From Dichetophora obliterata (Eukaryota > Arthropoda > Insecta > Diptera > Sciomyzidae): a DNA stretch of 64,000 nt. Shown here in pieces: positions 38,329 to 52,054 of this stretch. How positions within the stretch are numbered: position 1 is the stretch's first letter; each line of letters starts with the position of its first letter. The position numbers and the translations under genes are program-made. The DNA is taken from NCBI GenBank assembly GCA_963920525.1, contig OY986440.1:868001-932000 (forward strand). The letters are read 5' to 3'. The notes beneath the pieces were generated by a model. The model saw nothing but the letters and a program-made list of their open reading frames with translations, was not told where the DNA came from and ran no database searches.

Positions 38329-39187
38329 GGCCTTTATACAAATCGAAACGGCTCAATGGATTTCTCTCAAACTAGGTATACATATTAAGTACATCCCAAC
38401 TTAAAATGTTACATACTTAGTTTTTGCCACGCCCCCTCTGAAATTTTTCAACTAACGGTAATTTCTTTATTATAAAACTTTTTAGTATCGGAGATTTTTT
38501 TGTATTTAATTTTAAAAAATTTTTGTTATTTTGACATCAAAAACATTCACATATCTTCAAAATTGGAGAAATTTTCAGTATAACGACTTTTTCATAAAAC
38601 ATCGTTGCCTAAGAACAAGAAAAAAACGACATGAAAATCAAAGTTTGGTCTTTCGATGCAAATATCTCCGCTGTCCATTAATATATTTCATTCAAATTTT
38701 TTTTGTTCAAAAGTTCAATAAAATCACTTCACAAAAATAGGTTGAACTGTACCGTTAAGTCAGTGTATATATGTTTCATGATTATGTCAAAAAAGGTCCA
38801 AAATATTGACTTTTTACTCAAAAAATGACTCAAAAATTGTTGTTGTTGTAAAAACGAAATCAATAAAAAATTGCACATCTGGCTACCTTTCATATGACAT
38901 AGCATTTACTTGCAAAAATTCTTCCAGCTAAGCGCAAAAATTATTTTACTGTTTTTGTCATCAAAACAACAAGGGTACCCCCTTTGATTTTTTTCGCGAA
39001 ATTTATTTTTTCCAAAATGTTGTTTTTATATTTTTTACAAAAAAGTCAAGTCTCAAAAATAATTTATGTGAAAAAATTAACCCAATATCTCTTTCCAATC
39101 AAAAGTTATGGCTAAAAATCTATTTTTTCATACAACTGACTATCTATAGTAATAAAACTCATTTTCTGTTTGTTTGTTTGTTTGTTT
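38329..39187 (+). repeat. Unit 38, type A, 859 bp
   Basis: AATCG, TTTCTTTATTAT, AAGAACAAG and ATCAATAAAAAATTGC. It is the counterpart of unit 43 but keeps CATTTACTTGC. Confidence 0.93.
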
Positions 39188-40643
39188 GGCCTTTATACAA
39201 ATCTAAACGGCTCAATGGATTTCTCTCAAACTAGGTATACATATTAAGTACATCCCAACTTAAAATGTTACATACTTAGTTTTTGCCACGCCCCCTCTGA
39301 AATTTTTCAACTAACGGTAATTTCGTTATTATAAAACTTTTTAGTATCGGAGATTTTTTTGTATATAATTTTAAAAAATTTTTGTTATTTTGACATCAAA
39401 AACATTCACATATCTTCAAAATTGGAGAAATTTTCAGTATAACGACTTTTTCATAAAACATCGTTGCCTAAGAACGAGAAAAAAACGACATGAAAATCAA
39501 AGTTTGGTCTTTCGATGCAAATATCTCCGCTGTCCATTAATATATTTCATTCAAATTTTTTTTGTTCAAAAGTTCAATAAAATCACTTCACAAAAATAGG
39601 TTGAATTGTACCGTTAAGTCAGTGTATATATGTTTCATGATTATGTCAAAAAAGGTCCAAAATATTGACTTTTTACTCAAAAAATGACTCAAAAATTGTT
39701 GTTGTTGTAAAAACGAAATCAATTAAAAATTGCACATCTGGCTACCTTTCATATGACATAGCATTTACTTGCAAAAATTCTTCCAGCTAAGCGCAAAAAT
39801 TATTTTACTGTTTTTGTCATCAAAACAACAAGGGTACCCCCTTTGATTTTTTTCGCGAAATTTATTTTTTCCAAAATGTTGTTTTTATATTTTTTACAAA
39901 AAAGTCAAGTCTCAAAAATAATTTATGTGAAAAAATTAATGGCTAAAAATCTATTTTTCATACCAGACTATTAATAAAACTTAGTTTTGTGTTAAAATTC
40001 TCTATATAGTTTGAACGTCCCCATATATCTCTAAGAATGCAGTTGTGTGTCTAAAGTAATTACGAACATTTTGGATTATACAAAATTTTCTTTATAGTGA
40101 TCATCAAAATTGGAGAAATTTTCAGTATAACGACTTTTTCATAAAACATCGTTGCCTAAGAACGAGAAAAAAACGACATGAAAATCAAAGTTTGGTCTTT
40201 CGATGCAAATATCTCCGCTGTCCATTAATATATTTCATTCAAATTTTTTTTGTTCAAAAGTTCAATAAAATCACTTCACAAAAATAGGTTGAACTGTACC
40301 GTTAAGTCAGTGTATATATGTTTCATGATTATGTCAAAAAAGGTCCAAAATATTGACTTTTTACTCAAAAAATGACTCAAAAATTGTTGTTGTTGTAAAA
40401 ACGAAATCAATTAAAAATTGCACAAAAGTACCCCTTTGATTTTTTTCGCGAAATTTATTTTTTCCAAAATGTTGTTTTTATATTTTTTACAAAAAATTCA
40501 AGTCTCAAAAATAATTTATGTGAAAAAATTAACCCAATATCTCTTTCCAATCAAAAGTTATGGCTAAAAATCTATTTTTTCATACAACTGACTATCTATA
40601 GTAAGTAATAAAACTCATTTTCTGTTTGTTTGTTTGTTTGTTT
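39188..40643 (+). repeat. Unit 39, type C1, 1456 bp
   Basis: GTATATAA and GAATTG as in units 1 and 51, but AATCT at the head. Linker at 39939-40105. Confidence 0.93.
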
Positions 40644-42134
40644 GGCCTTTATACAAATCTAAACGGCTCAATGGATTTCTCTTAAACTAGGTATACATAT
40701 TAAGTACATCCCAACTTAAAATGTTACATACTTAGTTTTTGCCACGCCCCCTCTGAAATTTTTCAACTAACGGTAATTTCGTTATTATAAAACTTTTTAG
40801 TATCGGAGATTTTTTTGTATTTAATTTTAAAAAATTTTTGTTATTTTAACATCAAAAACATTCACATATCTTCAAAATTGGAGAAATTTTCAGTATAACG
40901 ACTTTTTCATAAAACATCGTTGCCTAAGAACGAGAAAAAAACGACATGAAAATCAAAGTTTGGTCTTTCGATGCAAATATCTCCGCTGTCCATTAATATA
41001 TTTCATTCAAATTTCTTTTGTTCAAAAGTTCAATAAAATCACTTCACAAAAATAGGTTGAACTGTACCGTTAAGTCAGTGTATATATGTTTCATGATTAT
41101 GTCAAAAAAGGTCCAAAATATTGACTTTTTACTCAAAAAATGACTCAAAAATTGTTGTTGTTGTAAAAACGAAATCAATTAAAAATTGCACATCTGGCTA
41201 CCTTTCATATGACATAGCATTTACTTGCAAAAATTCTTCCAGCTAAGCGCAAAAATTATTTTACTGTTTTTGTCATCAAAACCACAAGGGTACTCCCTTT
41301 GATTTTTTTCGCGAAATTTATTTTTTCCAAAATGTTGTTTTTATATTTTTTACAAAAAAGTCAAGTCTCAAAAATAATTTATGTGAAAAAATAAATGGCT
41401 AAAAATCTATTTTTCATACCAGACTATTAATAAAACTTAGTTTTGTGTTAAAATTCTCTATATAGTTTGAACGTCCCCATATATCTCTAAGAATGCAGTT
41501 GTGTGTCTAAAGTAATTACGAACATTTTGGATTATACAAAATTTTCTTTATAGTGATCATCTACTTATATTTACGACATGAAAATCAAAGTTTGGTCTTT
41601 CGATGCAAATATCTCCGCTGTCCATTAATATATTTCATTCAAATTTTTTTTGTTCAAAAGTTCAATAAAATCACTTCACAAAAATAGGTTGAACTGTACC
41701 GTTAAGTCAGTGTATATATGTTTCATGATTATGTCAAAAAAGGTCCAAAATATTGACTTTTTACTCAAAAAATGACTCAAAAATTGTTGTTGTTGTAAAA
41801 ACGAAATCAATTAAAAATTGCACATCTGGCTACCTTTCATATGACATAGCATTTACTTGCAAAAATTCTTCCAGCTAAGCGCAAAAATTATTTTACTGTT
41901 TTTGTCATCAAAACAACAAGGGTACCCCCTTTGATTTTTTTCGCGAAATTTATTTTTTCCAAAATGTTGTTTTTATATTTTTTACAAAAAATTCAAGTCT
42001 CAAAAATAATTTATGTGAAAAAATTAACCCAATATCTCTTTCCAATCAAAAGTTATGGCTAAAAATCTATTTTTTCATACAACTGACTATCTTTAGTAAT
42101 AAAACTCATTTTCTGTTTGTTTGTTTGTTTGTTT
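40644..42134 (+). repeat. Unit 40, B/C3 fusion, 1491 bp
   Basis: The head and core are type B (CTTAAAC, TTAACATC, AAATTTCTTTTG). From CCACAAGGGTACTCCC onward it is type C3, with AAAATAAATGGC, long linker at 41395-41573 and a CTATCTTTAG end. It reads as units 34 and 35 fused with loss of one monomer length. Confidence 0.92.
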
Positions 42135-43586
42135 GGCCTTTATACAAATCTAAACGGCTCAATGGATTTCTCTCAAACTAGGTATACATATTAAGTACAT
42201 CCCAACTTAAAATGTTACATACTTAGTTTTTGCCACGCCCCCTCTGAAATTTTTCAACTAACGGTAATTTCGTTATTATAAAACTTTTTAGTATCGGAGA
42301 TTTTTTTGTATTTAATTTTAAAAAATTTTTGTTATTTTGACATCAAAAACATTCACATATCTTCAAAATTGGAGAAATTTTCAGTATAACGACTTTTTCA
42401 TAAAACATCGTTGCCTAAGAACGAGAAAAAAACGACATGAAAATCAAAGTTTGGTATTTCAATGCAAATATCTCCGCTGTCCATTAATATATTTCATTCA
42501 AATTTTTTTTGTTCAAAAGTTCAATAAAATCACTTCACAAAAATAGGTTGAACTGTACCGTTAAGTCAGTGTATATATGTTTCATGATTATGTCAAAAAA
42601 GGTCCAAAATATTGACTTTTTACTCAAAAAATGACTCAAAAATTGTTGTTGTTGTAAAAACGAAATCAATTAAAAATTGCACATCTGGCTACCTTTCATA
42701 TGACATAGCATTTACTTGCAAAAATTCTTCCAGCTAAGCGCAAAAATTATTTTTCTGTTTTTGTCATCAAAACAACAAGGGTACCCCCTTTGATTTTTTT
42801 CGCGAAATTTATTTTTTCCAAAATGTTGTTTTTATATTTTTTACAAAAAATTCAAGTCTCAAAAATAATTTATGTGAAAAAATTAATGGCTAAAAATCTA
42901 TTTTTCATACCAGACTATTAATAAAACTTAGTTTTGTGTTAAAATTCTCTATATAGTTTGAACGTCCCCATATATCTCTAAGAATGCAGTTGTGTGTCTA
43001 AAGTAATTACGAACATTTTGGATTATACAAAATTTTCTTTATAGTGATCATCAAAATTGGAGAAATTTTCAGTATAACGACTTTTTCATAAAACATCGTT
43101 GCCTAAGAACGAGAAAAAAACGACATGAAAATCAAAGTTTGGTCTTTCGATGCAAATATCTCCGCTGTCCATTAATATATTTCATTCAAATTTTTTTTGT
43201 TCAAAAGTTCAATAAAATCACTTCACAAAAATAGGTTGAACTGTACCGTTAAGTCAGTGTATATATGTTTCATGATTATGTCAAAAAAGGTCCAAAATAT
43301 TGACTTTTTACTCAAAAAATGACTCAAAAATTGTTGTTGTTGTAAAAACGAAATCAATTAAAAATTGCACAAAAGTACCCCTTTGATTTTTTTCGCGAAA
43401 TTTATTTTTTCCAAAATGTTGTTTTTATATTTTTTAAAAAAAAATCAAGTCTCAAAAATAATTTATGTGAAAAAATTAACCCAATATCTCTTTCCAATCA
43501 AAAGTTATGGCTAAAAATCTATTTTTTCATACAACTGACAATCTATAGTAATAAAACTCATTTTCTGTTTGTTTGTTTGTTTGTTT
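42135..43586 (+). repeat. Unit 41, type C1, 1452 bp
   Basis: It shares GGTATTTC with unit 36 and adds private CAATGC and TTTTTCTGTTT changes. Linker at 42886-43052 follows ACAAAAAATTCAAG rather than the usual ACAAAAAAGTCAAG. The end is CTGACAATC. Confidence 0.92.
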
Positions 43587-44445
43587 GGCCTTTATACAAA
43601 TCTAAACGGCTCAATGGATTTCTCTCAAACTAGGTATACATATTAAGTACATCCCAACTTAAAATGTTACATACTTAGTTTTTGCCACGCCCCCTCTGAA
43701 ATTTTTCAACTAACGGTAATTTCGTTATTATAAAACTTTTTAGTATCGGAGATTTTTTTGTATTTAATTTTAAAAAATTTTTGTTATTTTGACATCAAAA
43801 ACATTCACATATCTTCAAAATTGGAGAAATTTTCAGTATAACGACTTTTTCATAAAACATCGTTGCCTAAGAACGAGAAAAAAACGACATGAAAATCAAA
43901 GTTTGGTCTTTCGATGCAAATATCTCCGCTGTCCATTAATATATTTCATTCAAATTTTTTTTGTTCAAAAGTTCAATAAAATCACTTCACAAAAATAGGT
44001 TGAACTGTACCGTTAAGTCAGTGTATATATGTTTCATGATTATGTCAAAAAAGGTCCAAAATATTGACTTTTTACTCAAAAAATGACTCAAAAATTGTTG
44101 TTGTTGTAAAAACGAAATCAATTAAAAATTGCACATCTGGCTACCTTTCATATGACATAGCATTTACTTGCAAAAATTCTTCCAGCTAAGCGCAAAAATT
44201 ATTTTACTGTTTTTGTCATCAAAACAACAAGGGTACCCCCTTCGATTTTTTTCGCGAAATTTATTTTTTCCAAAATGTTGTTTTTATATTTTTTACAAAA
44301 AATTCAAGTCTCAAAAATAATTTATGTGAAAAAATTAACCCAATATCTCTTTCCAATCAAAAGTTATGGCTAAAAATCTATTTTTTCATACAACTGACTA
44401 TCTATAGTAATAAAACTCATTTTCTGTTTGTTTGTTTGTTTGTTT
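43587..44445 (+). repeat. Unit 42, type A, 859 bp
   Basis: Counterpart of unit 37, with AATCT and CCTTCGATTT. Confidence 0.93.
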
Positions 44446-45304
44446 GGCCTTTATACAAATCGAAACGGCTCAATGGATTTCTCTCAAACTAGGTATACAT
44501 ATTAAGTACATCCCAACTTAAAATGTTACATACTTAGTTTTTGCCACGCCCCCTCTGAAATTTTTCAACTAACGGTAATTTCTTTATTATAAAACTTTTT
44601 AGTATCGGAGATTTTTTTGTATTTAATTTTAAAAAATTTTTGTTATTTTGACATCAAAAACATTCACATATCTTCAAAATTGGAGAAATTTTCAGTATAA
44701 CGACTTTTTCATAAAACATCGTTGCCTAAGAACAAGAAAAAAACGACATGAAAATCAAAGTTTGGTCTTTCGATGCAAATATCTCCGCTGTCCATTAATA
44801 TATTTCATTCAAATTTTTTTTGTTCAAAAGTTCAATAAAATCACTTCACAAAAATAGGTTGAACTGTACCGTTAAGTCAGTGTATATATGTTTCATGATT
44901 ATGTCAAAAAAGGTCCAAAATATTGACTTTTTACTCAAAAAATGACTCAAAAATTGTTGTTGTTGTAAAAACGAAATCAATTAAAAATTGCACATCTGGC
45001 TACCTTTCATATGACATAGCACTTATTTGCAAAAATTCTTCCAGCTAAGCGCAAAAATTATTTTACTGTTTTTGTCATCAAAACAACAAGGGTACCCCCT
45101 TCGATTTTTTTCGCGAAATTTATTTTTTCCAAAATGTTGTTTTTATATTTTTTACAAAAAATTCAAGTCTCAAAAATAATTTATGTGAAAAAATTAACCC
45201 AATATCTCTTTCCAATCAAAAGTTATGGCTAAAAATCTATTTTTTCATACAACTGACTATCTATAGTAATAAAACTCATTTTCTGTTTGTTTGTTTGTTT
45301 GTTT
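44446..45304 (+). repeat. Unit 43, type A, 859 bp
   Basis: AATCG, TTTCTTTATTAT, AAGAACAAG, CACTTATTTGC and CCTTCGATTT; closest to units 12 and 38. Confidence 0.93.
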
Positions 45305-46072
45305 GGCCTTTATACAAATCGAAACGGCTCAATGGATTTCTCTCAAACTAGGTATACATATTAAGTACATCCCAACTTAAAATGTTACATACTTAGTTTT
45401 TGCCACGCCCCCTCTGAAATTTTTCAACTAACGGTAATTTCGTTATTATAAAACTTTTTAGTATCGGAGATTTTTTTGTATATAATTTTAAAAAATTTTT
45501 GTTATTTTGACATCAAAAACATTCACATATCTTCAAAATTGGAGAAATTTTCAGTATAACGACTTTTTCATAAAACATCGTTGCCTAAGAACGAGAAAAA
45601 AACGACATGAAAATCAAAGTTTGGTCTTTCGATGCAAATATCTCCGCTGTCCATTAATATATTTCATTCAAATTTTTTTTGTTCAAAAGTTCAATAAAAT
45701 CACTTCACAAAAATAGGTTGAACTGTACCGTTAAGTCAGTGTATATATGTTTCATGATTATGTCAAAAAAGGTCCAAAATATTGACTTTTTACTCAAAAA
45801 ATGACTCAAAAATTGTTGTTGTTGTAAAAACGAAATCAATTAAAAATTGCACAAAAGTACCCCTTTGATTTTTTTCGCGAAATTTATTTTTTCCAAAATG
45901 TTGTTTTTATATTTTTTAAAAAAAAATCAAGTCTCAAAAATAATTTATGTGAAAAAATTAACCCAATATCTCTTTCCAATCAAAAGTTATGGCTAAAAAA
46001 CTATTTTTTCATACAACTGACTATCTATAGTAAGTAATAAAACTCATTTTCTGTTTGTTTGTTTGTTTGTTT
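45305..46072 (+). repeat. Unit 44, type S, 768 bp
   Basis: AATCG and GTATATAA head, 95-bp deletion, nine-A run, GGCTAAAAAACTATT near 45991 and a GTAAGTAAT end. The last tail variant recurs in unit 45. Confidence 0.93.
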
Positions 46073-47528
46073 GGCCTTTATACAAATCTAAACGGCTCAA
46101 TGGATTTCTCTCAAACTAGGTATACATATTAAGTACATCCCAACTTAAAATGTTACATACTTAGTTTTTGCCACGCCCCCTCTGAAATTTTTCAACTAAC
46201 GGTAATTTCGTTATTATAAAACTTTTTAGTATCGGAGATTTTTTTGTATTTAATTTTAAAAAATTTTTGTTATTTTGACATCAAAAACATTCACATATCT
46301 TCAAAATTGGAGAAATTTTCAGTATAACGACTTTTTCATAAAACATCGTTGCCTAAGAACGAGAAAAAAACGACATGAAAATCAAAGTTTGGTCTTTCGA
46401 TGCAAATATCTCCGCTGTCCATTAATATATTTCATTCAAATTTTTTTTGTTCAAAATTTCAATAAAATCACTTCACAAAAATAGGTTGAACTGTACCGTT
46501 AAGTCAGTGTATATATGTTTCATGATTATGTCAAAAAAGGTCCAAAATATTGACTTTTTACTCAAAAAATGACTCAAAAATTGTTGTTGTTGTAAAAACG
46601 AAATCAATTAAAAATTGCACATCTGGCTACCTTTCATATGACATAGCATTTACTTGCAAAAATTCTTCCAGCTAAGCGCAAAAATTATTTTACTGTTTTT
46701 GTCATCAAAACAACAAGGGTACCCCCTTTGATTTTTTTCGCGAAATTTATTTTTTCCAAAATGTTGTTTTTATATTTTTTACAAAAAAGTCAAGTCTCAA
46801 AAATAATTTATGTGAAAAAATTAATGGCTAAAAATCTATTTTTCATACCAGACTATTAATAAAACTTAGTTTTGTGTTAAAATTCTCTATATAGTTTGAA
46901 CGTCCCCATATATCTCTAAGAATGCAGTTGTGTGTCTAAAGTAATTACGAACATTTTGGATTATACAAAATTTTCTTTATAGTGATCATCAAAATTGGAG
47001 AAATTTTCAGTATAACGACTTTTTCATAAAACATCGTTGCCTAAGAACGAGAAAAAAACGACATGAAAATCAAAGTTTGGTCTTTCGATGCAAATATCTC
47101 CGCTGTCCATTAATATATTTCATTCAAATTTTTTTTGTTCAAAAGTTCAATAAAATCACTTCACAAAAATAGGTTGAACTGTACCGTTAAGTCAGTGTAT
47201 ATATGTTTCATGATTATGTCAAAAAAGGTCCAAAATATTGACTTTTTACTCAAAAAATGACTCAAAAATTGTTGTTGTTGTAAAAACGAAATCAATTAAA
47301 AATTGCACAAAAGTACCCCTTTGATTTTTTTCGCGAAATTTATTTTTTCCAAAATGTTGTTTTTATATTTTTTAAAAAAAAATCAAGTCTCAAAAATAAT
47401 TTATGTGAAAAAATTAACCCAATATCTCTTTCCAATCAAAAGTTATGGCTAAAAAACTATTTTTTCATACAACTGACTATCTATAGTAAGTAATAAAACT
47501 CATTTTCTGTTTGTTTGTTTGTTTGTTT
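46073..47528 (+). repeat. Unit 45, type C1, 1456 bp
   Basis: CAAAATTTCAAT in the first body is shared only with unit 46. Linker at 46824-46990. The tail has GGCTAAAAAACTATT like unit 44. Confidence 0.93.
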
Positions 47529-48980
47529 GGCCTTTATACAAATCTAAACGGCTCAATGGATTTCTCTCAAACTAGGTATACATATTAAGTACATCCCAAC
47601 TTAAAATGTTACATACTTAGTTTTTGCCACGCCCCCTCTGAAATTTTTCAACTAACGGTAATTTCGTTATTATAAAACTTTTTAGTATCGGAGATTTTTT
47701 TGTATTTAATTTTAAAAAATTTTTGTTATTTTGACATCAAAAACATTCACATATCTTCAAAATTGGAGAAATTTTCAGTATAACGACTTTTTCATAAAAC
47801 ATCGTTGCCTAAGAACGAGAAAAAAACGACATGAAAATCAAAGTTTGGTCTTTCGATGCAAATATCTCCGCTGTCCATTAATATATTTCATTCAAATTTT
47901 TTTTGTTCAAAATTTCAATAAAATCACTTCACAAAAATAGGTTGAACTGTACCGTTAAGTCAGTGTATATATGTTTCATGATTATGTCAAAAAAGGTCCA
48001 AAATATTGACTTTTTACTCAAAAAATGACTCAAAAATTGTTGTTGTTGTAAAAACGAAATCAATTAAAAATTGCACATCTGGCTACCTTTCATATGACAT
48101 AGCATTTACTTGCAAAAATTCTTCCAGCTAAGCGCAAAAATTATTTTACTGTTTTTGTCATCAAAACAACAAGGGTACCCCCTTTGATTTTTTTCGCGAA
48201 ATTTATTTTTTCCAAAATGTTGTTTTTATATTTTTTACAAAAAAGTCAAGTCTCAAAAATAATTTATGTGAAAAAATTAATGGCTAAAAATCTATTTTTC
48301 ATACCAGACTATTAATAAAACTTAGTTTTGTGTTAAAATTCTCTATATAGTTTGAACGTCCCCATATATCTCTAAGAATGCAGTTGTGTGTCTAAAGTAA
48401 TTACGAACATTTTGGATTATACAAAATTTTCTTTATAGTGATCATCAAAATTGGAGAAATTTTCAGTATAACGACTTTTTCATAAAACATCGTTGCCTAA
48501 GAACGAGAAAAAAACGACATGAAAATCAAAGTTTGGTCTTTCGATGCAAATATCTCCGCTGTCCATTAATATATTTCATTCAAATTTTTTTTGTTCAAAA
48601 GTTCAATAAAATCACTTCACAAAAATAGGTTGAACTGTACCGTTAAGTCAGTGTATATATGTTTCATGATTATGTCAAAAAAGGTCCAAAATATTGACTT
48701 TTTACTCAAAAAATGACTCAAAAATTGTTGTTGTTGTAAAAACGAAATCAATTAAAAATTGCACAAAAGTACCCCTTTGATTTTTTTCGCGAAATTTATT
48801 TTTTCCAAAATGTTGTTTTTATATTTTTTAAAAAAAAATCAAGTCTCAAAAATAATTTATGTGAAAAAATTAACCCAATATCTCTTTCCAATCAAAAGTT
48901 ATGGCTAAAAATCTATTTTTTCATACAACTGACTATCTATAGTAATAAAACTCATTTTCTGTTTGTTTGTTTGTTTGTTT
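47529..48980 (+). repeat. Unit 46, type C1, 1452 bp
   Basis: CAAAATTTCAAT as in unit 45. Linker at 48280-48446. The tail has GGCTAAAAATCTATT and lacks the GTAA addition, giving 4 fewer bases. Confidence 0.93.
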
Positions 48981-50436
48981 GGCCTTTATACAAATCTAAA
49001 CGGCTCAATGGATTTCTCTCAAACTAGGTATACATATTAAGTACATCCCAACTTAAAATGTTACATACTTAGTTTTTGCCACGCCCCCTCTGAAATTTTT
49101 CAACTAACGGTAATTTCGTTATTATAAAACTTTTTAGTATCGGAGATTTTTTTGTATTTAATTTTAAAAAATTTTTGTTATTTTGACATCAAAAACATTC
49201 ACATATCTTCAAAATTGGAGAAATTTTCAGTATAACGACTTTTTCATAAAACATCGTTGCCTAAGAACGAGAAAAAAACGACATGAAAATCAAAGTTTGG
49301 TCTTTCGATGCAAATATCTCCGCTGTCCATTAATATATTTCATTCAAATTTTTTTTGTTCAAAAGTTCAATAAAATCACTTCACAAAAATAGGTTGAACT
49401 GTACCGTTAAGTCAGTGTATATATGTTTCATGATTATGTCAAAAAAGGTCCAAAATATTGACTTTTTACTCAAAAAATGACTCAAAAATTGTTGTTGTTG
49501 TAAAAACGAAATCAATTAAAAATTGCACATCTGGCTACCTTTCATATGACATAGCATTTACTTGCAAAAATTCTTCCAGCTAAGCGCAAAAATTATTTTA
49601 CTGTTTTTGTCATCAAAACAACAAGGGTACCCCCTTTGATTTTTTTCGCGAAATTTATTTTTTCCAAAATGTTGTTTTTATATTTTTTACAAAAAAGTCA
49701 AGTCTCAAAAATAATTTATGTGAAAAAATTAATGGCTAAAAATCTATTTTTCATACCAGACTATTAATAAAACTTAGTTTTGTGTTAAAATTCTCTATAT
49801 AGTTTGAACGTCCCCATATATCTCTAAGAATGCAGTTGTGTGTCTAAAGTAATTACGAACATTTTGGATTATACAAAATTTTCTTTATAGTGATCATCAA
49901 AATTGGAGAAATTTTCAGTATAACGACTTTTTCATAAAACATCGTTGCCTAAGAACGAGAAAAAAACGACATGAAAATCAAAGTTTGGTCTTTCGATGCA
50001 AATATCTCCGCTGTCCATTAATATATTTCATTCAAATTTTTTTTGTTCAAAAGTTCAATAAAATCACTTCACAAAAATAGGTTGAACTGTACCGTTAAGT
50101 CAGTGTATATATGTTTCATGATTATGTCAAAAAAGGTCCAAAATATTGACTTTTTACTCAAAAAATGACTCAAAAATTGTTGTTGTTGTAAAAACGAAAT
50201 CAATTAAAAATTGCACAAAAGTACCCCTTTGATTTTTTTCGCGAAATTTATTTTTTCCAAAATGTTGTTTTTATATTTTTTACAAAAAATTCAAGTCTCA
50301 AAAATAATTTATGTGAAAAAATTAACCCAATATCTCTTTCCAATCAAAAGTTATGGCTAAAAATCTATTTTTTCATACAACTGACTATCTATAGTAAGTA
50401 ATAAAACTCATTTTCTGTTTGTTTGTTTGTTTGTTT
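48981..50436 (+). repeat. Unit 47, type C1, 1456 bp
   Basis: Standard C1 with CAAAAGTTCAAT, linker at 49732-49898 and a GTAAGTAAT end. Confidence 0.93.
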
Positions 50437-51290
50437 GGCCTTTATACAAATCTAAACGGCTCAATGGATTTCTCTTAAACTAGGTATACATATTAAGTAC
50501 ATCCCAACTTAAAATGTTACATACTTAGTTTTTGCCACGCCCCCTCTGAAATTTTTCAACTAACGGTAATTTCGTTATTATAAAACTTTTTAGTATCGGA
50601 GATTTTTTTGTATTTAATTTTAAAAAATTTTTGTTATTTTAACATCAAAAACATTCACATATCTTCAAAATTGGAGAAATTTTCAGTATAACGACTTTTT
50701 CATAAAACATCGTTGCCTAAGAACGAGAAAAAAACGACATGAAAATCAAAGTTTGGTCTTTCGATGCAAATATCTCCGCTGTCCATTAATATATTTCATT
50801 CAAATTTTTTTTGTTCAAAAGTTCAATAAAATCACTTCACAAAAATAGGTTGAACTGTACCGTTAAGTCAGTGTATATATGTTTCATGATTATGTCAAAA
50901 AAGGTCCAAAATATTGACTTTTTACTCAAAAAATGACTCAAAAATTGTTGTTGTTGTAAAAACGAAATCAATTAAAAATTGCACATCTGGCTACCTTTCA
51001 TATGACATAGCATTTACTTGCAAAAATTCTTCCAGCTAAGCGCAAAAATTATTTTACTGTTTTTGTCATCAAAACAACTACCCCCTTTGATTTTTTTCGC
51101 GAAATTTATTTTTTCCAAAATGTTGTTTTTATATTTTTTAAAAAAAAATCAAGTCTCAAAAATAATTTATGTGAAAAAATTAACCCAATATCTCTTTCCA
51201 ATCAAAAGTTATGGCTAAAAATCTATTTTTTCATACAACTGACTATCTATAGTAATAAAACTCATTTTCTGTTTGTTTGTTTGTTTGTTT
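50437..51290 (+). repeat. Unit 48, type B, 854 bp
   Basis: B markers with CATCTGGCTACC; it lacks the AAATTTCTTTTG change of units 34, 52 and 54. Confidence 0.93.
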
Positions 51291-52054
51291 GGCCTTTATA
51301 CAAATCTAAACGGCTCAATGGATTTCTCTCAAACTAGGTATACATATTAAGTACATCCCAACTTAAAATGTTACATACTTAGTTTTTGCCACGCCCCCTC
51401 TGAAATTTTTCAACTAACGGTAATTTCGTTATTATAAAACTTTTTAGTATCGGAGATTTTTTTGTATTTAATTTTAAAAAATTTTTGTTATTTTGACATC
51501 AAAAACATTCACATATCTTCAAAATTGGAGAAATTTTCAGTATAACGACTTTTTCATAAAACATCGTTGCCTAAGAACGAGAAAAAAACGACATGAAAAT
51601 CAAAGTTTGGTCTTTCGATGCAAATATCTCCGCTGTCCATTAATATATTTCATTCAAATTTTTTTTGTTCAAAAGTTCAATAAAATCACTTCACAAAAAT
51701 AGGTTGAACTGTACCGTTAAGTCAGTGTATATATGTTTCATGATTATGTCAAAAAAGGTCCAAAATATTGACTTTTTACTCAAAAAATGACTCAAAAATT
51801 GTTGTTGTTGTAAAAACGAAATCAATTAAAAATTGCACAAAAGTACCCCTTTGATTTTTTTCGCGAAATTTATTTTTTCCAAAATGTTGTTTTTATATTT
51901 TTTAAAAAAAAATCAAGTCTCAAAAATAATTTATGTGAAAAAATTAACCCAATATCTCTTTCCAATCAAAAGTTATGGCTAAAAATCTATTTTTTCATAC
52001 AACTGACAATCTATAGTAATAAAACTCATTTTCTGTTTGTTTGTTTGTTTGTTT
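51291..52054 (+). repeat. Unit 49, type S, 764 bp
   Basis: AATCT head, GTATTTAA, 95-bp deletion and CTGACAATC. Confidence 0.93.

Larger units (their letters stand above)
32904..39187 (+). repeat. Second higher-order block, copy 1, 6284 bp
   Basis: Units 33-38 in the order C1-B-C3-S-A-A. Markers GGTATTTC in S, CCTTCGATTT in the first A and TTTCTTTATTAT in the second A recur in the same order in the next block. Confidence 0.85.
39188..45304 (+). repeat. Second higher-order block, copy 2, 6117 bp
   Basis: Units 39-43 in the order C1-(B/C3 fusion)-C1-A-A. The fusion removes 855 bp and replacing S by a composite adds 688 bp; together these give exactly the 167-bp shortfall against copy 1. Confidence 0.85.
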
